In this document: piece by piece, positions 36,640 through 48,390 of the stretch
Numbering within the stretch: the first letter of the stretch is position 1
How the letters are laid out: every line of letters begins with the position of its first letter
Assembly: GCA_958299035.1 (NCBI GenBank)
Contig: CATQJL010000001.1
Location: 8,796,284 to 8,860,283, forward strand
Origin: Cylicocyclus nassatus
Taxonomy: Eukaryota; Nematoda; Chromadorea; Rhabditida; Strongylidae
Reading direction: 5' to 3'
DNA length: 64,000 nt
Made by a program: the position numbers and the translations under genes
Notes under the pieces: model-generated
Told to the model about the DNA's origin: nothing
What the model saw: the letters and a program-made list of their open reading frames with translations, nothing else
Database searches by the model: none

Positions 36640-38298
36640 AGAACAAAGTCATTGCCTGCACAGGATGGGATGTGGCGTTATTCGATGTGTGCTGATCCTC
36701 CGTTGTCCGTTGAACTCTCCTATATCAGTTCTCTAGTGAATTGATGATTGGATCCTGACGTGGTACAAATGGCTGATCCTATGTTTCCAAAACTATGCGC
36801 GAGTGGGAACTTTTTAAAAGCCAGGCCAATACCGCTTCAACCTCTTCCGAAAGTTTTTCGTTGTTCTTCTTTTTCGCCCCTCTAAACAAAGTTTGCGGGA
36901 CACGTCTTTGAAAAATCGGACAATGCTAGTTTGCTTTTTTGACGCCAAAATTTTCGATTTTCCGCACTTCGCCATTTTTTGGAAACATTGACGCACACAG
37001 CCCTACGCATCCTCAATACTTAGGCCTTAGAGTTGTTCTTTTGCTATCTCAAGAGATTGTCATGTATTTACCTGCATGCAGCATTCGGCATAGAACTAAT
37101 ATTTTCCCTGCATATGCCACAATCGCACATGTGGAACAAACTCTTCTACTTTTCTTCAACCATGATTGTTTATAAGCACCTGCGACTGTTCGTGAATACT
37201 TCCATCTCTACCTGTAATAGACGAGTGTCAGTTATGGCCAGTAGTTTTCCCGAAAGCCCGCGAAACGGAAATCATTCGTTGTTTTGTTGATGTTCCTTTG
37301 CTTGTGACTGCTTTACTATGTATTCGTGTGTTATGTTGTGTACTATCCCGACGTGTTAACTTCTTTGCAACTTCCTGATGTTGTTGTGTTTGATCAAATT
37401 TGAGTGCGTGTCAGACGATAGGTCAGGGGTGAAGAGTGTTTTTTATTAAGTAGCAAGTCGTTGTAGGCAAAACGGAAAGGAAGGGGTTTTCAAGCATGAA
37501 GACAGTCAACAATTTTGAATAAAACGTCTTCTCGATGCTCAAGAAGATGCACACTTTGTGGGGATATTTAGCTTGAAAACAAGGAAAACGGAAATATGAC
37601 AAGCGTCACTCCTATCGAGCCTCCACATCCACATTTGAATACGTAAACGAACAAACCATCGGAATATCTCACTCTCATACAAAAACTAAATATGAAAATC
37701 AGGAAAGATATTGATACGGACAATCTGTGCAAACTTTGCCGACATTGCAGACCCTATCACATTCAACAGAAATGAGGAGAAAATACCTAACGGTACAAAC
37801 GGTGCAAACATGCTAAGAGTAATCTAACATTGCACCTTGTCCAGCAAGGTACGTACCAGCAATTGGTCCCACCACGCGTTAGGGCACACTTTTGGGCGCT
37901 ACCGTTTCTCAAAGATACCCTTCACCCTCAACTCTGTGCGCATTCGGAAATGATTCTACTCGCTCCTTTGTCAGTTGACTTAACTATATAATCGTACTAA
38001 CCCAACATTCTAGGTAAGAGACGCCGTGGAACAGTCGACGTTTTAACATTTGTTTCGTGTGTCGCCTGGACGGATTTACAGAGTTCTATTTGAATGTCAA
38101 TTTCATACTTTGCCTCTCTACGAACATTTTCGTTCGTGTCAAATCTCTGCTGTAATGAGCATACTTTTTTGGATAATCACTAGTTATATGTTATATGTAC
38201 TTAGGACATTTTTGTACAATATATGATAGTCATAATTGATGAGTATAGTGTCTTGTCTTCTGTCTTCTTACCATAAAGATTGCAAAAATTTATTCGAA
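36640..38298. other. Intergenic region between convergent genes
   Basis: It lies between the synthetase (plus) and a cysteine-rich gene (minus), so it holds both 3' untranslated regions. An AATAAA-type sequence near 37519 may terminate the synthetase transcript. No exon was recognised. Confidence 0.5.
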
Positions 38299-40055
38299 TT
38301 AGCCCACTTGATAGGGGCAACATTCGTTGTTTTCATTACATCGGAAGTTCTCGGGACATTGCAAGTTTACGCATGGACCTACAAATTTACAATTTCTTTA
38401 CTACTAAATTGATAATAGTGTCACCAACCAATACTAGTTCCGTACGAGCATCGGCAGCAAATATTGTTAGCGGTACAGGTGAATCCAGAGCGACAGCCAT
38501 CGTTAGTTCTACAGTACCCAGCTGACGCTTCGCGACCATCACAAAGCGGATTGGCTTCGAAAATAACAAAGATCTTTTGATCTACTAAATTGAACCACAT
38601 CTCAGGGTTCATAGGGAGTTAGGTCACCGATGGGGTTTGCCTGCGCGACAAGTGATACAAATGTCATATGCTGGGATGCATGGTCTGTGACAGATGTCAG
38701 GATGTCAGATACGCAGGCGTGTAGGCAAAGTTGGGCAAAGATGCGCAGGCAAAGATGTAACGCCCTCTCCCAATTTTTATGAAAAAAACTCACGAGTTGT
38801 AGTTGTACGAGCTGTCGATGTGATTGGCGGGTAATTATTGGTTTGCTGAATTTTTCGGAGCAGTTTTTTGCATTAGAGCACCAGCGTATGGTAAACGCTC
38901 ACCTGGCAACATCCATTTCTGCATCTTAGATTGATGTTTATCACCTGGCATTGCATATCGGTAGAACAACGCTGCTTGTTTTGACAATTCTGATTGCATG
39001 TCGTACAGGGACATGCTATAATATCAAATGAAATGTTCTACACACAAAATCAGGGGCAAATTTCCAATTTGGCTATATAAATATCTTCTTTGAAATGCAA
39101 ACCGTTTGGTAAGAACTAACTATACAGCCCAAGAGGGAGCTCATATGATTTATTTTTGCATGGAAAATTTAACTCCAAACGCTAGCCCTTACCGTACTCT
39201 CTACCGTACTCCAGCACGTTTTTTTTGAGAAAGTTACGGATGGACCGGAGTTTATCCTCGCACTGCTCGCACACTAGTAAACCATACGAGCTCTCATTTG
39301 AGCACTGACTTGGCTAACAAGGAAACGATACTTGGTGTCCGTGGCCCGTTGAGAGGAATTGTATATCATTGTCTACATCACATTACATTTGTCTTCGAAC
39401 GCTGATTCCGAACCCGACTTCCGTTTCTGCTAATCGTTTCTCTGAAAAAAGTTATGAAGGATTTTTCGCCAAGTTTGGCCCGAGTGAAATACGTTGGGAA
39501 CACCAATAATGCCGGTACGTTGTGGTGTAGTGGTTAGTGCGATGGCACAAGTTGATTACATGTGTAGGTTCGAATCCCTTAGTGTTTTTCAGTTTTCATC
39601 GTGTTTCCCTTGAATTGGTGTACCCATCGTATTTTCTTCGAGCTGCTAAACATGGCGGGAAAATTCCTCATAACTCTTTTCGGAGAAACGATTAGCAGAA
39701 ATGGAAGTTAGATTCGGAGTCAGCGTTCGAAGATGAGTGTAATGATATACATTTCATCTCAAAAGGCCACGGACACTAAGTTTCCTTGTAAGCCCCTCTC
39801 CTCCCCCAAATCATTATCTATAGAGGAAACTAAGCCGGAAAAGCAACAAAATAACAATCTTAGTCACATAGATCCCCAGCTACTATATATCTGAACATTT
39901 GACTTACGGGTATAAGAGATATATTGATTGGGATATTGTCCACATAAATAATAGATAGTATAAGAAGTTTGTCGATTTGCACGAGTTTGCACGCTATTCA
40001 TGGCCAAAGCAGTAGAAATCGTAGCAAAAATTGTAGATATCGTATAGGGCAACAT
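38299..40055 (-). CDS. Secreted cysteine-rich protein, paralog 1 (5 exons, 172 aa)
   Basis: Minus-strand exons are 40055-39908, 39015-38903, 38845-38794, 38554-38429 and 38378-38299 (TAA), totalling 519 nt in phase. The N-terminus MLPYTISTIFATISTALA is a signal peptide, followed by a possible processing region (RANR). The mature part has a Cys-rich segment (CPCTTCNQNCQNKQRCSTD), a Thr-rich linker (TSTARTTTT) and two short Cys modules, C-R-T-N-D-G-C..CTANNICCRC and CPENFRCNENNECC. These resemble the small x-CC-x modules (lustrin/EB-like) common in nematode secreted proteins. Function is unknown; cuticle, glandular or extracellular-matrix roles are guesses. Intron 1 contains a foldback element. 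Exon 4 uses a TTCGAAG acceptor, weaker than the usual TTTCAG. It is a paralog of the gene at 42440-44333. Confidence 0.85.
39317..39789. mobile_element. ACAAGG foldback family, member 3, with one tRNA-like core
   Basis: ACAAGGAAACGATACTTGG (after TA) is inverted at the right end (AAGTTTCCTTGT). The arms resemble those of 29863-30563 ('cgctgattccga', 'tctgctaatcgttt'). A single plus-strand tRNA-like stretch at about 39525-39580 has A-box-like TGGTGTAGTGGTTAGTGC and B-box AGGTTCGAATCCC. It lies within intron 1 of the cysteine-rich gene at 38299-40055. Confidence 0.8.
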
Positions 40056-40546
40056 TCTGCAAATGCACATTATTTAATAATGCTTCCAACAATGAAAAAA
40101 GATGTTTATGTACAGACTCGGTTACTTTATAGAAGTTGCTCATATTCTTTTGAGTACTACAGACCAAAAGTTATGAGAAAAGTGAGTGTTTAGACATGCT
40201 CGAAGTCGGTTTAAGTAGTCGAAAAAATGTGCAGTGAACACGGGCCGAGTAAACAAATAGAGCACTACGGCACTGTGTATTTTTAACGTGAGTTCAACGC
40301 TGGATCATAAAACGGAACTATTAGTCATATAAGAACTCCTTAAATTTTACAAGGACAAATAATCTTTGTTCAGATCAAAAATCAGAACACATTTTTTTGT
40401 AGAACTTATTCTAATTGTAAACAGAGACTGCGAACATTACTTCTGCACATTCATTTAGTTTTCAGAAAAAGTACAACAACAGTTGTTCAAGCATGTGGTG
40501 GGTAAATAAAAGTCTGCGAAATACTTTGAAGCAATGCAAAAGGGTT

Positions 40547-40620
40547 TGCCGCCAGCAGGGGTCGAACCTGCGACCTTGGGCTTATTAGACCCACGCTCTA
40601 ACCGACTGAGCTATGGCGGC
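40547..40620 (-). tRNA. trnI(AAU): tRNA-Ile, anticodon AAU
   Basis: Reading the minus strand from 40620, the 7-bp acceptor stem GCCGCCA/TGGCGGC closes with discriminator A (40547). The D arm is GCTCAGTCGGTTAGAGC. The anticodon stem TGGGT/GCCCA has a terminal T-G pair and loop CTAATAA, giving anticodon AAT (40584-40586 complement). The T arm is GCAGG-TTCGACC-CCTGC. There is no intron, and both internal promoter boxes are intact. It stands alone between the two cysteine-rich genes. Confidence 0.95.
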
Positions 40621-42439
40621 TACGTGATTCTTTGTCGTTATGAATGTATTTATAAGTGCCTCGTTTACAAACAAATTAAATTGATGTACAAAAAAAGTTG
40701 ATAGATTATGAAGTCTAAGTTATCTACTGGTATAGTTTGAGGGTCGCAATTTATGCCAGAATTGTTTTCATAGCTTTTCATCAGCAGTAATGATATTTCA
40801 GTCATTTTTTTCAGATTTGCGAAAATATGATTTATTTTATATATCCAGATAGGGAAAGCGAAAATGTTTCAGCACAATACTGTAAATCATTTTGTTTCAT
40901 TCTTGTTTGTTGTTTTAAAAGTCCTGACCTTTTTTACTTGATTGTAATAGCTAGTTTTAAAAAAATGAATTCTTAAATGGATAGCTTATTTCATTTGAAA
41001 TCTCCTATTCCAGTTTTATAAGTTTTTTTTCCATATAAATCAAGTCATTCTGTGATTCCGTCCCTGAAAAGGATAATAAGGAGAAAGCCCATAAATTCAC
41101 AGAGAGGAGGACGGGATTTTCAACGGAGGACAAACGGAAACAAACTTCTGAAACAATCCAGTTAGTCTAACTCTATAGAAAATTGTCAAAACATTTTATG
41201 TTGCTTGTATTGGCTATGTTTAATTCAGTGAGATTAATCCGCTTATAATTCACACATACTCAGATTTTATCCAGTCCTCCGGGAATTCAATGAATTTCAT
41301 ACGTTTTTGAGGGTTTTTGAATGCATATAGCTAGATAAATTGAGCAAAAAATCCATTTTTCTAAATCCATTCATCATTTGCACTCATTATTGTTGTTGTT
41401 TTTCTTTTCACTTTCTCAGAAGAAAATCAAAAAACCTATATCCGTTAGCATAGCGTGGGAAGTGCGCAATGTATATATCTCGCAAAACGTCATTGTTTAT
41501 CGTTCACAAATTCTCCGAAGTATTTGCCGCGCGGATCAGTCGAACCTATTGATCATAATAGCCACGCTAAAAGAATTTTATCTATGATTTCCAGGATTTC
41601 GAGTAGGGAGTAAAAAGAAGTATTATATAATTGACTTGCAAAACTGGTGATTATAAACCGTTTACATTGTTTTAGAAAATATTAAAATTCCCTCGCCCTC
41701 AAAAGATGCGATTACAATAATTAAACCTCAAGTGAGAATAGACATACAGTGGAGGACCGAGGAAAACTCCCCCCTCCCCCTCACGAGAATGGGTATGAAA
41801 TTCTTAACAGCAGCCTACATGAGGTATTAAATTAGGCAGATGACTTGTTCTCAATTGTAAATGATTAGAATGATTTCTAAAACTTTAAAACTCAAATGCC
41901 CTTCAAAAATATTAGCTGCCTCCAAGCACCTTTTTCTTACGGGGGTTACAGGCTCGCAAAAATTTGAAGTCTAAAATCTTCGGAGGGCGTGTACAAACTC
42001 CGAGCCTATTTATTTAAGAAAAACCTGTTGCCACCCCCAACCCCCCAAAAAAATTTTTCGGACCGCAGCGACGTAAGAAGCACGATATTCCTCTGCAGCA
42101 CTGATTTTTTAGGGATGTTCCAACCACAAATTAGCATAATTTTTTACAAGAAGATTTTTTATGTATTAACCTCAGTTGGATATCTCTCACTAAGAATGTG
42201 CTACACCTTCTTAAAACTGTTAAAACCATAAGCAGCGATTTTGCTGCTATGTCTTCCTTGACCGAAATTATGCATTTTTTTGCCAAAAAATAGTTTCAAA
42301 TTTCGCGCGGTTGTGCAAGATGTGTTAACCACGAAATCACAAATTTCTTGGTAATTGCGTTGTCTGTCAACTATCTCTTTGCCTTTTTTGACGAAAACAA
42401 TATTTATGCAATGATTACAGTTTATAAGCAAAATGAGAT
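40621..42439. other. Gene-free stretch
   Basis: AT-rich sequence between the tRNA and the second cysteine-rich gene. A 69-codon frame near 41378-41587 has no family resemblance. Confidence 0.45.
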
Positions 42440-44333
42440 CTATTTGTAGCTTGGATAGCAGAGATTTCCTTTTCCGCATTCGTAGCCGTCATGGCAGCCT
42501 CCGTTATTGCATGTGTTCAGTATCGAGCCACGAATGTGCTGAATAAACAATCAATAATTTTTCGAAATTTTTTCACCTGCTACCAACCTCGCTAGGGCAA
42601 CAACTCAATGTTGTCGAGCAAGCATAACCTACAGGACACTCCAAGTCGCTTCCCGATGGGCAAGTGCCTAGAAAAATACCCTGAGGCTAAGCTTCAATAA
42701 TTTGAAATTTTTGACCTACCCGAACTTGCGCCGACGGCACAACGACAACAAACATTTCCAGCCATACAAGAATGTCCTGCTGGACATTGTCCATTCTCAG
42801 CACAAGAGCCTCCAGCTGGTTCACTGCCACCGCTAGGAGTACTGTAATGGTACTGTAGGATATTCAAAACGAACTTTAACAAGTGCCTAACAGACAAAGA
42901 TCTAACCTCCATTGCTAACTATTTCTGTGAAAGCTGTTGGTGATCGTTGGATATTGGCAGAAATTACCACAGGACCGGGACCAACCTGAAAAATTAGAGT
43001 TTATGTGGAAAGTAAGCAAATGAACGTGATTATAGTTAATCGAAGGAGTAAATTCCAAACTCAATGAATTTTCTATAAGAATGGGTCGTTAGAAGAATTT
43101 TGGGAAGAATGGTATACCCAGAAGATTCTTCTACGGGCCACCCACTTTTTTGTTGATAATCTTGAGTGAGAAGTCAGCTGTAGACTAGAACAGAACAGAG
43201 CTTAAAAAATTTTTGGGATGCGTTCCGAAAATTTTTCCAGGTGCAATCTACCCCCGGAAAATTCTTGGCAAGACTAAACGGTTTAAATTCTGACAATTCA
43301 ATTTTTGAAAATTGAGAACAAGTCTCTTGCGTGATTTTGTAACTCATGTAGGTTACTTTCAGAATTTGAAAACCCGTACTCGGAAGGGAGAGAATTGCTC
43401 CGTCACTGCTGAATAAAACTAGTTGATCGAAAAATAAGAATTTATGTCAAAAAGGGTACTCCGGATCGGTAGCTACAATTTTCTGAGAATAAGACCCAAA
43501 AGATTTTTTACTTCACATTTTTGAAATCGATGCCTTGCTAGAAAATTTTTTATTGTCTGAGTCTGTCGACTCCATAATTTCTAGGTAGGCAACAATTTTG
43601 GTGTTTTTTCTGTCAAAAATTCTTAGAATTTTACTGGGACTTACTCATGCGCTCAAATAGTTATATCATCAGCCCGCACGTCCTTCCCACCCCCTTTTTT
43701 TCAATACCGCTCCCTGCATGTTTATCAGGGATATTCTGGAACTCACTTGAGTAATCGGATTCACATAGGGTGTGTAGATATTTCCTCCATTACCGTACGG
43801 TGAATTCAACCAGTCGCTCCCGGGGACTACCAAAGCATTTCCCCAGAGGGGCTGATTAAAGTTATTATCACCGTAGCAACAGGAGCTAGCACATGGATTG
43901 TACTGAGTGCTACCGTAAGCACTACCGTAACCATTGGCCACGTATAGCCTGAAAAAGTTTGACAATGGCAATGATGACTGTCAATTGGCATGAAAATCAT
44001 ACCCATTGACATATTGACCATTGTACTGGTTACAATTGATACTGGAGCACAAATTCTGACAAATTGACGATGGAGCATAATTTGTGCTTGGCAGAATAAT
44101 TGTACTTCCAGCGCAATTCGTTCCGCAACCGCTGTACGCTCCACATCCTGAAAATTTTAGTTTGGACAAAAAAAAAATCAGATTTATGCATAGAATTATT
44201 TGAAGTTACCTATAGAAGAGTATCCACTGCCGCCGCATGCGTAATAGTTACTGAATTGCCTTTTTGCTCGAGATATTACCGTAGCACTTGCTATGGAAGC
44301 GAATACCGTAACCGTTACCGTATAGCTGAGCAT
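42440..44333 (-). CDS. Secreted cysteine-rich protein, paralog 2 (7 exons, about 282 aa)
   Basis: Minus-strand exons are 44333-44210, 44147-44003, 43948-43747, 42985-42920 (or -42907), 42852-42720, 42667-42588 and 42538-42440 (TAG). The N-terminus [17 protein letters not shown] is a signal peptide, then VISRAKRQF with a furin-like dibasic site. A Gly/Tyr/Asn-rich, Cys-poor middle follows ([31 protein letters not shown]). Three Cys modules end the protein: [39 protein letters not shown], and [20 protein letters not shown]. With exon 4 ending at 42920 the total is 849 nt in phase, but its GTTAGC donor is atypical. It shares signal-peptide style and module layout with paralog 1. The role is unknown; an extracellular structural or defence protein is possible. 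Confidence 0.83.
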
Positions 44334-45662
44334 CTGGAATATCTTTTGATAGCTGCAACTAGACTTGTGTAAAAATTTAAACGAAATTAGATTGTAGAGG
44401 GACAAATCTCACGAAATTTGCAAGGGAGGGGCAAAGTGGCAGCTGAAAAAAGATAAAAGAATAATTTTGAAAATTTTTACTACAAGGTGCTCAAACAAAC
44501 GATATGGTGTGAGATTTGTAATAAAGGAATGTGCTTGCTAATCAATACGTTCTGCATATATTATAAGTACTAACTTATAAGTAAATGCTTTTTCTACAAA
44601 AATTAAGAACTTTCTCAAACCAAATATATTTTAAAAATGATTTAACTTGCAAAACTGTAGCTCTTTTGACACCACGTTTGTTTTGTGAATCTAGTGTATC
44701 AAACTTAGTCTCAAATGGTTGAAATACACTACCTCTGTGATAAATAAATTTGTTCGCTTTTACGAACGCTGCAGAAAAATTCTGATCTGAGTTTGGTACT
44801 TAAAGAGAGCCCTTTAAAAGCCCCTGAGAATTTTAATGTAAATTTAGTTTGATAGAATTAATTTCTAAATGTAAAGACACCAAAAGCGACCTACTCCTAC
44901 TAAAAATTTTGTTTTACTAATTTAAAAATTTATATTCACAGATCGCTCATTTTACTGTTATTCGCCGAGTAGAGAAAACTTGTGTGTACCCAGAGTCATA
45001 AAATTTGAAGGAGAGGAGGGGGGGGGGTGGCAGTAAGAGGACGAGGAGCTAGAAGTAAATTGCTGGTTTTGAAAGTTGTGTACAACAACAGGTCCGCAAA
45101 AATTTTGACCCATGTGGTTTTTGGAAGCCGGCCAATCATTGTCATCTCAAGGTTATGGGGCATATAACGTTACTAATTATTTACTATGCCCGCAATTCGT
45201 TCATAAATAGTATACAGCTAAGAATTGAGGTCCCATACGCATAAAAAAATCGCGAGTGATTAGAACCAGCTCACGAGCACATTGTATATTATGCGCTGTG
45301 AACACATGGCTTGATGTCCGCTTCACAAACATCTTCCAGTTGAATATGTACCCTGAATCAGCTGCGCACCTCTCCCTTGGTGGGAATATCGGCTAGCAGG
45401 AAACGCTAGACAAACACTTCGTCTGACCACTAGACGGATGCGTCATTGCTCCAAGTGGACCTGATCAACTTCGAATTTCACATTAGTGTGGAATTATGGA
45501 GAATCAGTTGCAGAATTTTTTTTTTCTAGAAGAAAGGTGTTTATGCTACAGTCTAGTAATTTCATAATTCAGTATACGTGCGATTGCACACATTGCACAC
45601 GTTGACCATCCAATGAAGTCTGTTGAACGTTTTCTTGGGCCTGTCTATGCTTCTGAAGCAGC
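44334..45662. other. Upstream region of cysteine-rich gene 2; no further gene seen
   Basis: This would include that gene's promoter; no defined motif could be assigned. A 9-G run is near 45018. No exon was recognised. Confidence 0.4.
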
Positions 45663-45812
45663 TTGCCGAGTTATCCATGTGCCGACACGCCATTCCAGAG
45701 TCGTGCCAGCGCCGTGCCGAGGCCCACGAACGCACCCCTTATTTATCGATCGACGTGCTGGTAGGGTGCTAGCACGCGCTGGCGTGATACTGACACGGAC
45801 AACTCGATAAGT
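45663..45812. mobile_element. Decayed MITE
   Basis: The block from 'gccgagttatccatgtgccg' pairs imperfectly with the inverse near 45760-45812 (…acacggacaactcgat). GC-rich 'cacgccagcgcgtg'-like text occurs in both arms. Confidence 0.6.
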
Positions 45813-45982
45813 AACCAGAAACAGAAATTTAGAAAGACCCCAAAAAATCAATTTTCCTTGTACTGAGGTTAATCATAATGCTTACTTCTCCAGAAGCTGT
45901 CTTAGTTGATTAAGATTATCCTAGAATTCCATAATTATTTGATAATCAAGAATAATTAGATGAAAGTTAGAATTTATAATTT

Positions 45983-47186
45983 ACTAGCTGGCTTACCCGG
46001 CTCCGCCGTATCCGGACCAAACTTGGCACACATACACTTCGGGCCCCGGCGCGTGTCACAGTCCACTTTTCGTTATCGATCGATGTCGATTTTACCGATT
46101 TTTATGGGAGACGGTGTTTTCGCACGGACGGTCTCCAGCGTCTCCCTGATTTTGACTTGTCTTAACATGTAATGCACGCCGCAAATCTTTCCTCCCCCTG
46201 TTTTGCTTAGGCAAAAGCCGCCGCAGGGTGTTTCGCACGCGGCGGTGGTCCTGCATGGAAAGCATTACGGTCGTGCGAATCGTCCTACACCCGATTTTTA
46301 TCGATTTTTTCGCAGAGTTCACCTACAGGGCTAGGAGTTGGCACAGGGGGGAAGTGAGCATGGGGATTCCGAATACAATATTAGTTTTCAGAATTATCGG
46401 TTACTTTTATTGATTTTATCGATTTTTTGTAAATTTTGACATGCGAGGCTGGGATTTTGCACAGGGGGTAATCGAGCATGCTGATTACGAACACAATATT
46501 AGTTTTCAGGATCGTCCATTACTTTTATCGATTTTATCGATTTTGCAAAATTTGAGCTAGGGGGATGGAATTCGGCACAGGGGTGTAATCGAGCATGCTG
46601 ATCACCCCCTTGGGGATGATCAGCATGCTCGATTACCCCCCTGTGCCAACTCTCAGCCCCCTAGCTCAAACTTTGCAAAAAAATCGATAAAATCGATAAA
46701 AGTAATCGATAATCCCGAAAACCAATATTGTATTCGGAATCCCCATGCTCGATTACCCCCCTGTGCGAACTCCCAGCCCCGTAGCTCAAACTTTGCAAAA
46801 AAATCGATAAAATCGATAAAAGTAATCGATAATCCTGAAAAAAAATATTGTATTCGGAATCCCCATGCTCGATTACCCCCCTGTGCCAACTCCCAGCCCC
46901 GTAGCTCAAACTTTGCAAAAAAATCGATAAAATCGATAAAAGTAATCGATAATCCTGAAAACCAATATTGTATTCGGAATCCCCATGCTCGATTACCCCC
47001 CTGTGCCAACTCCCAGCCCCGTAGGTGAACTCAGCAAAAAAATCGATAAAAATCGATAAAATCGATATCGATCGATGACGAAAAGTAGCCTATGACACCC
47101 GCCGGGGCCCGTAGCGTATGTGTGCCAAGTTTGGTCCGGATCGGTTCAGAAATGGAATTTTCTATTCGGAACATACGTACACACAT

Positions 47187-47225
<39 letters not shown>

Positions 47226-47271
47226 TACAGACATACATACAAACAGACATTCAGCTTTATATATAAGATGT
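45983..47271. mobile_element. Inverted-duplicated repeat, copy 2, with nested insertion
   Basis: It has the same start ('actagctggcttacccggct') and end ('ttatatataagatgt') as 32559-33506 and the same orientation. It has three rather than two 120-bp units (near 46664, 46784 and 46904), a longer (CAGA)n run near 47188-47225, and a 185-bp insertion at 46106-46290. Confidence 0.78.
46106..46290. mobile_element. Nested 185-bp insertion with 11-bp target duplication
   Basis: Compared with copy 1, copy 2 is interrupted here, and ccgatttttat occurs on both sides (46095-46105 and 46291-46301) while copy 1 has it once. The inserted DNA is GC-richer and has only weakly inverted ends. An 11-bp duplication fits Mutator-like elements, but no TIR of that family was recognised. 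Confidence 0.7.
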
Positions 47272-48390
47272 GAAGATTTAAGCGCCATCTATTCGCTTAT
47301 ATACTGCTCTGTTCAAACGTGAGAAGGGTAGTACCATTTTGGCCTTTCTCAAAGGAAGACTTATGCCCCTCCCACTCTCCAAACTACCATCCTTACAGAG
47401 TCGAAATTTCAGAAAACGACTTGTCAAGAATTATTTTGTATACAAGTAAATGGAACATTTCCATGATTTTCATAATAAGTCAAATGAACTTTGCAACATA
47501 TGTTAGTCAGATGCGCGTTGGACTTACACGCTTACGAAAGATTCCTTCGAAAAATTTGATTTTTCGAGGCTGTCATCCTCCCCCCTCCCCCACCCCGCCC
47601 CACATGCACAAGGAAAAAGATCTTTTAGGTGAATAAATCGGTCACAACACAGAAAGACATTTCTTTTCCCCACGACCCAGCAAATGCGTTTGAATCTCGT
47701 GGTCCATAAAAATTACAGTCTATTTTGCTTTTTCTTTTTTTTACAAAGTAATACTCTCAAACAGGCTTGGAGGGGGAGAACAGGGTATTAGCACCGGGTT
47801 GTGCTGGATATCGTTCTTGGGACAAAAAGCAAAGAGGATTTCGTTTCTGTGGCCGAAAAGACACAAAAAACGCACGTTTTCTAATCGACGTTTCGTTCTT
47901 TAGGGTTTTTTGCTTAGGGTTTAGGGTCAAAGAGGACTTCGTGCAAAATTTTTAAGATCAAAGGGACTTTGTTTGAAATTGGTGCCAGCTCATGCCGGGA
48001 CTTGGGGAATGGCGAGGGAAAGGCAGTGTATATTTCAAAGCCCTGCCCTGTGAACAATTTTTACAGTTCAGGCACATCATCAACATCGAATATTGTACAT
48101 GCCACATTTTGCGAAATACCGTAATCCTCTACAAATACATAACCGCTCTTTTACCTCGTGAACATATAAATGGACGATAAGACTGTTTCATGCTCAATGG
48201 AAAATGCAAAAGCTTGCATTTTTTGACTTCACTTCGGACAAATGGTCGTTTGTTGGGTGACTAGGATGTTGTTTCTTATGGTGAGTGGCCACTGTTTCAC
48301 TAAAAACGACCTGAAATAATAAGTTGGCCAATTGCCAAAGCAGAGTTTCTTAGTATGAGAGCAGATTTTGCTCAAAACCACTTTGTTTAG
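47272..48390. other. Gene-free stretch upstream of an uncharacterised gene
   Basis: Repeat-like fragments around 47910-48000 (cttcgtgcaaaat, tcatgccggga) recall hAT subterminal text but no complete ends were found. No exon was recognised. Confidence 0.4.

Noticed and set aside
47905..47930. Telomere-like ttagggttt text
   Set aside because: Only two or three irregular units, and nematode telomeres are TTAGGC.
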